Shown here: in pieces, positions 1 to 11,572 of the stretch
Layout: every line of letters starts with the position of its first letter
Numbering within the stretch: the stretch's first letter is position 1
Source: Tetracladium setigerum
Lineage: Eukaryota; Ascomycota; Leotiomycetes; Helotiales
Assembly: GCA_031472005.1 (NCBI GenBank)
Contig: PZJY01000004.1
Span: 2,640,556-2,704,555, forward strand
Direction: 5' to 3'
DNA: 64,000 nucleotides
Position numbers and translations under genes: made by a program
The notes under the pieces: generated by a model
Seen by the model: the letters and a program-made list of their open reading frames with translations, nothing else
Database searches by the model: none
Told to the model about the DNA's origin: nothing

Positions 1-768
1 AACGGGCGACGAACCAGCCGTATACGGATACTGCGACGGCTGAATCACAATAGGTGGAAAGGCCTGAAAAGGTAACTTATCAGCACCAGGCGCAAAAGCA
101 GTGATGAACTGCGCGGCGAGGGAGAAGACTTGGTTGAAATCGAGGGGTGTGTCGAAGGGTTTGGGGAACGGGGATTGCTTGAGTGCGGCGCGGATGTAGG
201 AGGAGTGACGCGCTTCGACGGTCAGGATGGAGCCGGCGACGGTGAGGTACGCTTTTTCGACGATGGCGGCTGCCGCGCCGAGGTAGGCGGAGACGCCGAC
301 ACCTTCGAGGACGGAGGCGAGGCCGACGAAGGATTTTACGTCTTTGGGGGCGATGCCAAAGGCGTAGGTTGCTTCTGTGACGGGTTTGGCGCCTGCGGCT
401 TGGAGGGCGGAGGAGAGGGTGGAGACGTGGACCTGGGTAAGTGTGTTAGAACATTGTTTATATAGTGTTAAGGTAGGTAGGTATTGATGAGGATGGTGTC
501 TTACTTGTTCGTCGACGTAGATTTCCTTTAGGTTGGCGTAGAAGGGGTCTGGGAAGCCGGCGGCGACGAAGTCTGCTTGGGTGAAGTTTGCGAGGCCTTC
601 TTGGTAGAACTTGCGTTCGAGGTATTCGAGAGTGAGTGCATAGTTGAGGATATCAACATCGCCTCCTGGGGGAGCATTGAAGTTGAGTGTACTTCTTGGA
701 GTAACAGCTGGAGCAGCGGAAACGAGACCGGAGCCAATGGTAATGGCTGTGAGAATTGAGTAACGCAT
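1..768 (-). CDS. Ferritin-like domain secreted protein (Rds1-like), 3' end outside window
   Basis: The reading frame starts with ATG at 768 and has two exons in the window (505-768 and 1-432), joined by a 72-nt intron with GTAAGA donor and CAG acceptor. The protein opens with a signal peptide (MRYSILTAITIGSGLVSAAP). A helical ferritin-like region follows, with an early LNYALTLEYLERKFY helix, then VHVSTLSSALQAAGA and a second helix TVEARHSSYIRAAL. The pattern of Glu in LEYLE and later ExxxH in VEARH is the usual diiron-type signature of the Ferritin_2 family, which includes the fungal stress-induced Rds1 proteins. Family knowledge suggests a secreted stress or nutrient-responsive protein; no enzyme activity is established for it. 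The frame is still open at base 1, so the C-terminus is missing. The family call is good and the function is unsure. Confidence 0.85.
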   Translation of the reverse strand, partial: MRYSILTAITIGSGLVSAAPAVTPRSTLNFNAPPGGDVDILNYALTLEYLERKFYQEGLANFTQADFVAAGFPDPFYANLKEIYVDEQVRHHPHQYLPTLTLYKQCSNTLTQVHVSTLSSALQAAGAKPVTEATYAFGIAPKDVKSFVGLASVLEGVGVSAYLGAAAAIVEKAYLTVAGSILTVEARHSSYIRAALKQSPFPKPFDTPLDFNQVFSLAAQFITAFAPGADKLPFQAFPPIVIQPSQYPYTAGSSPV

Positions 769-2119
769 TATGGAAAGAGATGAGTGTGAAGTGAGTGAGT
801 AGATGGTGGATGAAAGAATGATATCAAGAAATATCTGTCGAGGGGATATCACTTCATATACTACTTTGAAAGTAAGTAACAAACGTAACTACCAGCTTGA
901 GCATTCTCCCGGCCGGACTCATTATTCTCGGATAGCTTTTGGACTTGCGGGGATCAGCAACACTTGCTGCTTACTAGACTGACTGCGGCGCTGACAGCGA
1001 AGCTCACATCCGCATCGAGGGCAACAGAGTGGAAATCTCATGATTCGCAGTGGTCAACAAACTACCTGGATGTCTGGCCATCCGATGGTAGTGCATCGTG
1101 CAATATCTCACCCCTTGGCCTGACATCAGAGGAATATCATACTAGCCAGGGTGGATGAGGGGGAGATTTGTACCCCCAAGTGCAAATCCTGAGTCCTTGC
1201 ATGGGAAATACCGGAGATATCCCATCTCTCCTCGATATCAACATCGTGAAGGCTCCCCTTGACTAATTCGGGGAATTTGCAAGACATGCCGTGTGGTGAA
1301 ACCCGTTTTGAAAGCAAGAATTAAACATTAGCAATTAGCATCCAGCGACGAATATTCTAGCGGCAAAGTGTAATCATGACCACGCCCAGCAGACACTTCC
1401 CACCAGACAAACCAAACCAAACAATATAAGCATTGCAAATCATAACAAACTAGAATCGCATCGGGAAATGAGCTTCACTGAAGCTCCAAATACAAAGTCG
1501 TTGTGGCGCGAGCTAGAGGTCCGGATGCCCTTTGTTTGCCGGGAAAGCTGAGATCCGACGGCGGTGGTGACATGCTACATGCCAAGACACCGCGACATCT
1601 TCAATCCGAAGCTGCCATCAACCTACACAGCAATATTTGCGCAGTACTGTATTTTTATCTCGCATGAGGAGAAATGGATAGGCATGTCGTGATCGAGTTC
1701 TCACGCTTCTCTTCCAAGTATCTGGACACAGTAACGTGGCATCTATTACTACCTACTGCAGAGACCAGATAATAGAATCTCGCTAATATAAAGGCTTGGT
1801 GCACATTTGATCATAGCTCGCGCGTGAGCATTCTCCCCGAGATTGCATTTCATGATGCTACGCATTCTTCCTAGTCTTTGTGCAGTGTACAGTATTTAAG
1901 AAAAGGCAAATTTCAATAACGCACCTTCCAGATAAGCGTGGAATTATATGACCGTGGATCATCAGGGTCAATCTGCCTTAGGCTTGAAAGGCACCGTTGA
2001 AGCATAATAGTCAGGTCGTCAAAGTCAGGTCGTCAAAGTTTAAAATTTTAGAAAAGACACCGGTGATGTCGTCAGAAATGGAATAATAGTAATCTGCACA
2101 CGCTAATTCGTACAGTGCA
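769..2119. other. Intergenic region, no gene seen
   Basis: This is a 1.35-kb gap between the divergent promoter of the ferritin-like gene and the 3' end of the glutamine-synthetase-like gene. No reading frame here has recognisable homology or splice-supported coding. The only structure noted is an exact 14-bp tandem duplication at 2011-2038. Confidence 0.6.
2011..2038. repeat. Exact 14-bp tandem duplication
   Basis: The unit TCAGGTCGTCAAAG occurs twice head to tail (2011-2024 and 2025-2038), just downstream of the 3' end of the glutamine-synthetase-like gene on the minus strand. It is probably a local slippage duplication. Confidence 0.8.
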
Positions 2120-3754
2120 TCATACAGTCTCCATGTATCTCCGTACCTCCCTGTTCGAAATTAGCATGTTATCACAACAAAATTGAGCTTGTGAGCACTA
2201 CGAAGGGATCTTACCAATCCGTCACAGCTTCATCCCATATTCTAATCTCATGTTCTCTTGTTCCGCCGAAATGTTCCACAAATTCGTCGCCGAACACCTC
2301 TCTTGCAACGCTTTCTGGTCTCATGAACCTCTCGGTGGCTTCCTTGAGACTCTTTGCTAGTCTGATTCCGGGATCTGCCTTTCCTCCGACATCTTGTCCC
2401 TTACCGAGTGGCGGCTGCTTAAGTTCGATCTTCTTCTCTACCCCTCTCCATCCTAGAGCTAGAATGGCCGACAGAACGTAAAAGGGATTGCAATCTGCTC
2501 CAGGAACACGAACTTCGAATCTCGTCGCTCCAGGCTTAGAGGTTGGTGGTGCAATCAGACGGATCGAGGCCGCGCGGTGCTCCAATCCCACGAAACTGTT
2601 ACCGGGGCCCAGAAGTTCTCAACCAGGCGCTTGTAGGAATTGACTGTGGGTGCTAACAGAGGCATAACATCTGGGAGACCTTCGAGCAGCCCAGCAAGGA
2701 AATGTCTTCCCATATCTGAAAGATTCGCAATATCTTCCCACTCAGCTTCCGTGTCCTTCTTCTCTCGGAAGAACAGATTCTTCCCATTTTTGTCTACAAT
2801 CGAAACGTGCATGTGTCCACTGTTCCCTGGAAGTCCCTGCCGGGGTTTGGCCATAAAGCATGGCGTAATTCCGTATTTGGATGCCACTGACTTCACAACG
2901 TACCTGCAGACTTATCAGTTTGCAAACTTGACCTCTTAATATATCCGATACTCACTTGAACAGTCCTGCCTTATCTGCCATCTGCTGAATCTCCCCAAAC
3001 GACAAAGCAGCCTCAAAAACGCCAGGTCCACTCTCTGTATGCCAGCCTTCTATTCCAACATCGAATTTCTCGCACGCCTCAAAAATGCCGTAATAGTAGT
3101 CTTGATTATGTACCGGCCGAGTCAAGCTGTAGCCAAACATGCCATCCGTCAAAGAAGGTAAAGAATCGACCGGATTGTTTCGCAGAAATGCCGCAGTGGA
3201 GGAATTGTTACGTTCGCTCAACGGGCCGCTCTCGTTGTCTGGGGTTTTGAATTGGAAGAACTCGAACTCAGCTGTCGGGCAATTAGTACACAATATTGCG
3301 CATAGAAACAGAGGTAACTCACCACCAGCCATAGCACCCAAACCCTTCTTCTGCAGCTTCTCCAACGAAGTCTTCAACAATCCTCTTGGACAAGCACTCA
3401 CAGGCTTCATGGTGTCCGGATCAAAGAAGCTCACCAAGAAGAAGGGCACATCATTCTCCCATGGTATCCTTCGATAGGTGCTCAAATCTGGAATTGCAAT
3501 AAGATCATGGTATCCATTCTCTGCGTTGCTGATCTTCAGCTCCTTGAAGTAGGTTTGGTCGTGCATGTCCCAGCCGAAAATCACCGAGCAGAATCCAAAG
3601 CCCTCCTTTGCGATGCTGAGGAACTTTTTCTTGGAGATGAGCTTGCCTCGGAGGATACCATCGACATCAATGCCGGCGACTTTCACTTTGGTGTCATCTG
3701 CAAGAAGTTTGGGGAGGGACTCGGCGGTCACCTCTGGGGTGGTGCGGAAGCCAT
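2120..3754 (-). CDS. Type-I glutamine-synthetase-like enzyme (two single-base frame breaks)
   Basis: Four exons are visible: 3323-3754, 2956-3271, 2215-2903 and 2120-2150. Introns are about 50-65 nt with GTGAGT or GTAAGA donors and CAG acceptors; the last exon adds EVRRYMETV. Conserved pieces include KVAGIDVDGILRGKLISKKK at the N-terminus, MAGAEFEFFQF (catalytic Glu region), GNSGHMHVS, LAPTVNSYKR and the C-terminal GLEHRAASIRLI followed by ATRFEVRVPGAD. The enzyme should ligate ammonia or an amine to glutamate using ATP. It is the GS-I/FluG-like class, distinct from the octameric eukaryotic GS-II, so its true substrate may not be ammonia. The frame breaks twice: in the G4 run at 3736-3739 (between the ATG and EVTAESL) and in the C3 run at 2587-2589 (between VTVSW and GLEHRA). 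Adding one base at each gives 490 codons exactly, about 489 residues. Confidence 0.85.
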
Positions 3755-5784
3755 TTTGGAAGTGGAATTGAGCGAGATTGTGGAAAAGGAGGGATGGCGG
3801 GGTGCGGAAGATTGAAAATCAGCAAGAGTAAAAGCAAGAACAAAAGCAATTCAAACGTCTTCTGGCAATAATGTTGAGGAGAGAGAGAGAGAGAGCGAAG
3901 AGGCGAGGGATCTGTTGAAGATTACCTTCGTTCTTGAGCTGGGGTTATGTAACAGGTCAGGAGCTCCCCAGTTATTGTACACAAAATGGGAGGCTGACGA
4001 TGATGCGTTCCGATAAGAAGCTGCGAAGGCAAACTGCACTCACTGCCTTGGAATGGATCCAAAGCTTGACTTGGCCCAATCAGCTGGGGCCATTTCACCC
4101 CGCTTGTTTGGAGGTCCTGCTTTGATACAGCCACTTTTGTAACGCTTTTCTAAAGACTCGTTGTGTTGTCATTCCATCCGGACTTTTCTCTTTCACAAAC
4201 GACAAAACATGGATTTATCAATATCAACATAGAATGTATCGTTCATCACATCTTATTTATCTTGTAGTAGTGGCTGATGTTCCATATTTCGATCCTGGAC
4301 TATTAACGTCCACTTGCCGAGGCATTCCTCTTTTGGACTGACTGACTCTGCTCGTTTGATGGATGGCCCAGCTTGAGATAGACAGAGTCTTTATTTTACT
4401 CTTTCACAGATCATGGTGCTATTCATTGGGAGTATGAAGATCTCTCATTTTGCAGGAAAGTCTTTGTGTTACCCTTAGTAAATACTTACTTTAAGATGGA
4501 TCTTACTGAATCGTTTATACTCCCGCCACGACATTACCCCGCCAAAGTTGTGACAAACTCAGCAATACCAACCAGCACACTGTGCGGAAATATATGACTG
4601 ACATGAATGGGCAGCTGGATATCATTAGTTCTTACTGCCATCCTTTGAGAGACTCACAATAATACAAAAGATCTCTTCATAATCTCCTCGATATGTAACA
4701 TCTTTCATTTTGGTGTTCAAAGTTGGAGGGAGGGTAAGGGTTCACAGGTTGGCGGGGTATGTCCCGACTCGACACCACCAAAATAATGCATGTGGATATC
4801 GTTGCAATAATTCACAACCAGCTTTGCTCAACTCTACGGATCTAATACTCTTCTCTTCTAATGATATTGATATATCTAATCCTAAAAACAATCACCTGAC
4901 CCTCCATAACGTCCGGCAAACCCGATCAATCGGGCGTCTAGTCCGCTCGTCCCCAGCAAAATCGGGACTTCATCGCGATATTCGGACTGGCCACCCCTCA
5001 ACACCCCTCCCAAAGGTTCTAATGTGGGTGTCTCTACACTCCAAAAGGAAACAAACGGCCACCTTCGCCACGTGGAACTTCCAAACTCACTTGAATCTTT
5101 GACACATCACAGCTAATCAAGAGCTCCAGTAGAAGGTGCAGCATGTCAGCATCGTGACTTACTCCCCCCGTCTGGTGATATCTCCATGACAAGCGGTCTG
5201 GGTAGGTTGTGGTGTCCCGAGTCAAGGTGTAACGATTGCGGCCCTTGGGGATCTCTTTAGATGTAGTCTAGCTTTTAATAAGGATACACTTAGATAAGGG
5301 GTTCTGAATCAATCAATCAACTACAGTACCTACCAGAGCTCGTTGTTGGTGCTGCTGAACGGTGTACTGTTCCAGCAAGTACTCCACCCGTTTTCGGACC
5401 GGGTGTCCTACCTACCCACGATTTCCCTTTTCATGCTGTCATACGCGAGCAAGGCAAGCCCTATATCATTCTTCCTTCTTCCATGCGCTTTCTCATTCTT
5501 CATCTTCGTCTTCATCTTCCTCTTCATCCTTTGATTCCCAAACATCATCTTATCGCATCACCAAAGGCTTCCTGTAAGTAACTAACTTCCTTCTTCACCT
5601 GAGAGGAGGCTTTGGAATTGAGGAAGGCGGCTATCGTAAGCGAGCGAGGGGCAACAACCTCCCCTTCCGATACGGAGTAATTTGATAGTTGATGATATTA
5701 ACCTCCTTCTCTCTCTCTCTCATAGATTTCCGACCCATCATCACTTTGAACAGCACCAAACAACACATCGAACACTTCGCCATC
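3755..5784. other. Intergenic region between divergent genes
   Basis: This 2-kb stretch holds the divergent promoters of the glutamine-synthetase-like gene and the dehydrogenase. It has a short GA run near 3882-3897 and a pyrimidine-rich, CATCTTC-rich leader around 5470-5560. The small open frames (for example 4710-5102) have no recognisable motif and look random. Confidence 0.5.
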
Positions 5785-7179
5785 ATGTCGGAATCTCGTA
5801 GCAGCAGCACTGGCAAGGAGACCATCAACTCCTTGGGAATGGGAAGACTGCTTGGCAAAAATGCCATTGTCACGGGTGCAGCTGGGTAAGTGGGATTCGC
5901 GCAATCTGAGCCTGAGAATGTCAAACAGCAGCTTCCTTTCCTTGAAGGATATGAGCTGTGAGTGCGCGGAGGCGTGATTCTGTGATCTCAGCTTCATTAT
6001 CCGTTGCATGGAAGTACAGAGCACCGATTTCAAGTTTGGCCTCAAGTGAAGCTATTCGGAGATCTGGATTTCAAACAAATGAAGCCAGATCTCAAAGAGA
6101 CCGTGTTCAGAGGTTGTTAAAGCCTTTCGACTCTCACTTTTGAATGAAATCAAATAAAGCTAACCTCACCGCAGAGGAATCGGTCTTGAAACATGTATCC
6201 TCTTCGCCAAAGAAGGAGCCAACGTCCTCCTCGCCGATATCTCCGCACCAGCCCTCGAGCGCGCCGCCGCCAAATTAAAGCAACTCGTCCCCTCAGCCCA
6301 CAAAGTTGAGGTCCAAGTAAGCCCTCCTTTCTTTCTAATCATCCAAAACCTTTAGAAAGAAAAAAATAACAAAAAAACCAGGTCTGTGATGTCTCCAAAG
6401 AAGTCGATGTCAAAGCCCTAGTCGACCACCTCGACGCCTGGGGCGGCGTCGACATCATGTTCAACAACGCAGGCATCATGCACGCTGATGACGCTGACGC
6501 CATCGACACGCCCGAGAAGATCTGGGATCTCACTCAAGCAATCAACGTCAAGGGCGTCTGGTTCGGCTGCAAGCACGCCGTTCTCTCCATGCGCAAATTC
6601 CAAAAGACCAAGGGCTCCATCATCAACACTGCTTCTGTCGTCGCACTCGTTGGATCTGCTACTCCCCAACTCGCCTATACGGCTTCCAAGGGAGCGGTGT
6701 TGGCGCTGACGAGGGAATTGGCTATTGTGCATGCGAGAGAGGGATTGCGATTCAATGCTTTGTGCCCGGCTCCTTTGAATACTCCGCTTTTGCAGGATTG
6801 GTTAGGTGATGATAAGCCAAAGCGAGCGAGACGAGAGATTCACTTCCCCAGTGGAAGATTTGGTGAGGCTATTGAGCAGGCAAATGCAGTTTTGTTCTTG
6901 GCGAGTGATGAGTCGAGCTTTATTAACGGTCAGGTAAGTCTTTCGCTTCCCATCCCATCTCAAATCCAATGTGGACCGAGAAAATATATATGCTAGAAAA
7001 GCGAGAGAAGAAAAAGAGAGAAAGAGAGACTAATGAAGATATAAAAAAAATAGGATTTCGTCGTCGACGGAGGAATGACAAAAGCCTACGTCACACCCGA
7101 AGGCGCTCCTCTCCCTGGCCCTCGAAACAACGCTCTTCTTTCGGAGCAGGTGGATGCAATCAGAGGAACTGGTATTTAA
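5785..7179 (+). CDS. Short-chain dehydrogenase/reductase (classical SDR)
   Basis: Four exons are supported by splice sites and continuous protein similarity: 5785-5885, 6175-6316, 6382-6933 and 7054-7179, coding for about 306 residues. Classical SDR motifs are present in order: the cofactor loop TGAAGGIG (split by intron 1), the NNAG motif, a catalytic Ser in NTASVV, and YTASK for the Tyr-Lys pair. The C-terminus has the FINGQDFVVDGG signature. The enzyme is an NAD(P)-dependent oxidoreductase, probably cytosolic because no targeting signal is seen. The substrate cannot be told from sequence. An upstream in-frame ATG at 5689 exists, but the stretch before 5785 reads like leader sequence, so 5785 is preferred. 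Intron 1 is unusually long for this window (289 nt). Confidence 0.93.
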
Positions 7180-8408
7180 GCGAACTTCTTTACTCATCAT
7201 CATCATCATCATCATCAAACATTCAACTTTTTAACTACAACTATACCTAACCCGCCTATCTATCTACATTATTTTTCATAGAACATTAAAGAGAAAAGAA
7301 GGGCTCCTTTTTTACATATTGGATTTTGTAGACTTTACTCACCTTCTTTTGTTCCATCTCGTTCCCTTTTTTTTGTCCACTTCCCATCTTCTCTCTCCTG
7401 GACTGGACAAAATAGACAGACAGACAGATAGAGAGACAGATGGCAGACTATAATTTTCAGATTTCAGATGTCAGGTTTTCAATTTTCAAATCTCAAACTT
7501 TCCTATTTCCAGACTTTCCTATTTTCCAGATTTTCGAAACTTCTAGATTTTTCTTATCTTATCCCCATCTCCTAATCTCCTAATCCCCTAACCTCCTCCT
7601 CTTCTCACACAAATAAAAATCTCGGCTGACATTTAACCCTTGTTATTTTCGCGCAAAAAAGTCTAAATTCAACTCCTCCCGTCATTTCTGCGGAATAAAA
7701 TAAAGAGAAATACGCCTTCTGCGAAGGATGGTTTTTGCTTTCGCGAAACGTTCGTTTGGTGCGCTTTTTTGAGGAGGAGGTGGTGGCGGTGCTGGTTGTG
7801 TGGTGATAAGATTTAAATATAATTAGATAGGGCCTTGGCTAGGTATGCATCTCGCTTTGGTTGTCGTGGGTTACGGGTTACGTGGTGGCGTGGTTGCGTT
7901 GGGGTTATATGATGATGAGATTTATGAATTATGAGGTTTCAAGTTTGCGGTGCGGTTTTTAGCGAGGTAGATGGGAAAAAGTAAAGAGGAAGAAATAAAT
8001 ATAAATATAAATATAGATTATCATTACTGTCAGTCTCGCTCACTTGTTTAGGTGTATAGAGTAAAGTAAAGCAAAGCAAAAGTGCCTTGAAAAAGATCAT
8101 CAAGACATGAATAAATGAATGAATGAATGAGTAGCAGAAGAGGTAAAATGAAAATATACTTGCCTACGTAAATAATCTTACTCATTGCCCAAAAAAAACA
8201 AAAACCTTGCGTATTGACCTTCTATATACACCTCCCTTCCTACGCCGCTATTCATAGGCGCTAAAACGAAAACAAATAAACGAACAAACACGCATGCATC
8301 CACGTAAAGACGCACAAAATAGGAACAGAGAGAGTGTGGTCAAAAAGGTAACGTGTTTATGGAATTGTATTTTGTTGAAAAAGCCCTATCTCTTCTCTCT
8401 TCTTTTTT
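7180..8408. other. Convergent 3' intergenic region with simple repeats
   Basis: This gap lies between the 3' ends of the dehydrogenase and ARG5,6. It contains a CAT/ATC microsatellite (about 7195-7217), an AAATAT-type run (about 7995-8013), a GAATGAATGA run (8112-8130) and several AT-rich stretches suitable for 3' end formation. No gene is recognised. Confidence 0.5.
7195..7217. repeat. (CAT)n microsatellite
   Basis: About seven consecutive CAT units lie in the 3' untranslated region just after the stop codon of the dehydrogenase gene. Confidence 0.85.
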
Positions 8409-11227
8409 TTAATCTAGAGGAATTCCCTCATACTCCGCAAAGCCCAGCGCCAAATTCATGTTTTCTGTCAAGTGTAAAATACATGTTAGCCTTTGCTTCC
8501 TCATCACATTATATCCACCAAAGACGGTTTCAGAAGAGGGAAAGGAGAAAAGGAAAGGAAATGCAAAAGATAAATGAATGGAGGAAAAAACTTACGCAAA
8601 CACTGTGTAGCAGCACCCTTCAACAAATTATCAATGGTAGCACAAACCACCACCCTCTTCCCCGAACTATGCACCCCGAACCCACCAATCTCGACGCCAT
8701 GTTTGCCGCTAATATTCTTCACGCTCGGTGGCTCACCGGTGATCTTGACCAATCGTTCGCCGGCATATCGCTCTTGATACAGCTGTCGGATATCTCTGCT
8801 CGTCATGCTCTTGTTAAGGGGGATGGAGATGGTGTGGTGAATGCCCTGGAACCAGACGGCTACGTGAGGGATGAATGCAATGTCCGCACCGAGCTGACTG
8901 CTGATTTCACGCTCGTGGATGTGGTCTGTGAGACTGTAGGGGATGATGTTGTTGGTGAGGTTCTCGACGTCGTTCTTGGCACTTGGCTTGGTGCCTGCTC
9001 CTGAGTAGCCGGAAACACCGAAGACGGTTGGTTGACCGCCGAGGTGTTCAACCAAGGGTCTGATACCAAGTTGTGCTGCGGTGGCATAGCATCCTGGGTT
9101 GGAGATTCGAGTTGCCTTGGCAATGTCAGATCGCTTAACGAGCTCGGGAAGACCATATGTCCATTTGCTATCGAATCTGTAGTCGGCAGAGAGGTCGACG
9201 ATGACGCTGTTTTGAGGACCCTTGCCCTCGTCGACGGCATCAACGAAAGGCTTGCATACACCGTTAGGTAGAGCCATGACCCAGCAATCAATTTCTCCGT
9301 CTTGTTCCATTCGGCGAACATCTTCAGCACTGAGATTTTCATATGTGATATCGCGCTTTTCATATCCCTTGAGCTTTTGACCTGCGAGCTCACGAGACGA
9401 AACATGACGAAGATCCATGTTGGGGTGGGCGTTGAGGAGGCTGATCAGGGCCTGTCCAGTATATCCTCTGGCACCAATCAGAGCAACCTTGGCTGGTTTG
9501 GTGTTGGAAGAGTTCTTGGTTCCATATGGCGGGTTGGGGTTGGTGGTTGTGGCATATCCACGAGATGAAGCTGGGAAAGTTCGAGGAATTGTGTTACGAG
9601 CGGTCTTGACTGCTGGTCGACGAGCGCTTGTAGAGAATGCTCGTGCTTGTTGCTTTGAAGCCGCAGCCGATTTGATAGAGGCGCTCATTCCAGATGCAGC
9701 TCTAGCGGCACGGTGAAGACGATCCTCCAAGTTGGAGTCGCCGAGCATGGAACGACCATACTTGGAGAACTCGGTCATAAGCTCCTTGACCTCATCGCCG
9801 TTCGAGATTCCGTACCAGAACATAACCTCACCATCCTTGGAAAGGCTACCCTCTGATTTGTCGAAGAACCAGGTCAAGTTCTCATCATCTTCCTTTACGG
9901 TCCACACAAGCTTGGGATGGTCCTTTTTGATCGAAGCAAAGACGTTGTCGGCAACATTTGTGAGCCATCCGGACTTGGTAATGGTGAAAGTAGCCAAATT
10001 GGCAAGAGAGCGAGTGGAAGAAGGAGGGGAGACAATGGCGAGAGCATCCATGGGCTCGTCGAAATAAGCCTTAAATTCTTGGCCCTCCAAGCCATCCACA
10101 TATCGGTCAACTGTAGCCTTTGCATCAAGTCCCTCGCGGTCTCTGATAAGCACGTCCTTGAACTTCTGGATGTCCTCGAAGTCCGAGACGCTTGTCGCGG
10201 TTGCCAACTTGTTTCCTCGTCTGATCAGAGTTCCGGCACCAGTATCCGTGAAGAGTTCCTTTTGAAGATCTGCAGGGTGAATAATGGCAACGCTGGAAGT
10301 TCTTGGGAGACCATCCAGAAGTTGCTTGGTCTCCTTGATCTTGAGTCGGGTTCCATATCGGCACCACCATTGTGACATCAAAGAGTCGTATTCCTCATCC
10401 AAGTTGATCGCAGAGATCTTCTCGTTAGTATCGGCATTGAAGAGTCCACCCTTCTCGGAAAGGTAAACAATCTTCAATGGCTGAAGCTCACGGGCAAGTT
10501 CTCCAGCGGCAACATCGGCATTGACGTTCAGAACCTGACCCTCGGGCGTCTCAGCCATGGAGGTCAAGATTGGGAGACATCCAGCATTGATTGCAGCCTC
10601 AATAGGTCCCTTGTTGACCTTGTTGATCTTTCCAACCAAGTTGTATTTGTCCTTGTCCAGATATTCAGCACCAAAGACACCAGATGAGATGGGTCGAGCC
10701 CGAACTCCCATCTCCTCCAACTTCTCGACCAGCTTCAAGTTCTCCTCCAAGAAGAGCTTTCTCGCAACTGCCAATGTCTTGCCATCCGTGACTCGAATTC
10801 CCTCCTCGAATTGGGGCTCAACTCCGGCATCCTCGAGAAGCTTGTTCAACTGGGGTCCAGCACCGTGGACAACAACCGGAAAGAGACCGACATGGTGGAG
10901 GAAGGCCAAGGCAGATGTGAGAGATTCGAGGTGTTCGGTGATGATAGCCCCACCGACCTTGATCACGGCGAATTGTTGGGAGGAGACGGAACTGAAGTGA
11001 GACAGATACTGCTGAACCTCCCTCTTGGACCCAATATTGCTCAACAGCTGCACAACAGTCGATCTGGTCGAGAAGTTGTCCGAAGAAGTGGCATACTCTC
11101 GCCTGGACTTCAATGCTACAGCTGCGGAAGCTCTGGGAAGAGCTCTGGCAGTGGATGAGGGAATTCGGGCAGCAATTGTGCGTGCCCGCCTGGAGACAGC
11201 ACCTGCGGTGGAACGTACGGCCAGCAT
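8409..11227 (-). CDS. ARG5,6: Acetylglutamate kinase / N-acetyl-gamma-glutamyl-phosphate reductase polyprotein
   Basis: Two exons (8596-11227 and 8409-8464) encode about 895 residues, the normal length for the fungal polyprotein; the second exon only adds QNMNLALGFAEYEGIPLD. It supplies arginine-biosynthesis steps 2 and 3 in the mitochondrion. The Arg-rich N-terminus is a transit peptide. The kinase follows (KVGGAIITEHL, VHGAGPQL, NVNADVAAGELA), then a regulatory DUF619-type acetyltransferase-like region around residues 340-500. A linker of about 80 residues (ARAFSTSARRPA, SSRGYATTT) resembles a second cleavage signal, and then comes the reductase (ALIGARGYTG, catalytic SNPGCYAT, HIHEREI). 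In yeast and Neurospora the homologue is cut in the mitochondrion into two enzymes, and the linker here fits that. No frame damage is seen. A TGAGTCA site lies 340 bp upstream. Confidence 0.97.
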
Positions 11228-11565
11228 TTTCGTGAGATGGTGTTTGTACAGAGTGGAGATTGGGGTAGAGGATTCCTGCTCCTACAGAGAGAGCAGCTAC
11301 CGGGTTCGCTTTCACCAAGCAGCAACTGAGGGACCGTCTATCGTGAAAGGCGGGAGGAAGCGGACAACAAAATGACGCAGCTGTAGAGGACGAGGAAGTT
11401 TGTTAGTGAGAGCTCGTTGCTACTTTTGCAGACGAGCTGGAGGTCAATGGAGTCTAGTGAAGGGGTCGGAGAGGGATATCTACACACCTTCGTTGATCAA
11501 TGGCAGTGGAGGTGAATTGGAATAGCCTGAATCGGTACTGTATGAATTGCAGAAGGTCGGTGCAT

Positions 11566-11572
11566 TGAGTCA
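11566..11572. promoter_or_regulatory. Gcn4/Cpc1-type TGAGTCA site upstream of ARG5,6
   Basis: A perfect palindromic TGAGTCA lies about 340 bp upstream of the ARG5,6 start codon. This is the consensus of the bZIP activator Cpc1/CpcA (yeast Gcn4), which drives amino-acid genes. About eight copies of this heptamer are expected by chance in 64 kb, so the call rests on position and gene function. Confidence 0.45.

Noticed and set aside
130..465. Gly/Asp-rich open frame on the plus strand
   Set aside because: It is the shadow of the ferritin-like gene, which is read on the minus strand and has a signal peptide and family motifs.
2120..3754. Calling the GS-like gene a pseudogene outright
   Set aside because: Two breaks of the same kind as those in four other conserved genes, with intact introns and motifs, fit base-calling error better than decay.
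4710..5102. 130-codon open frame on the plus strand in an intergenic region
   Set aside because: No motif, no splice partners and no sign of coding composition; it sits in a promoter region.
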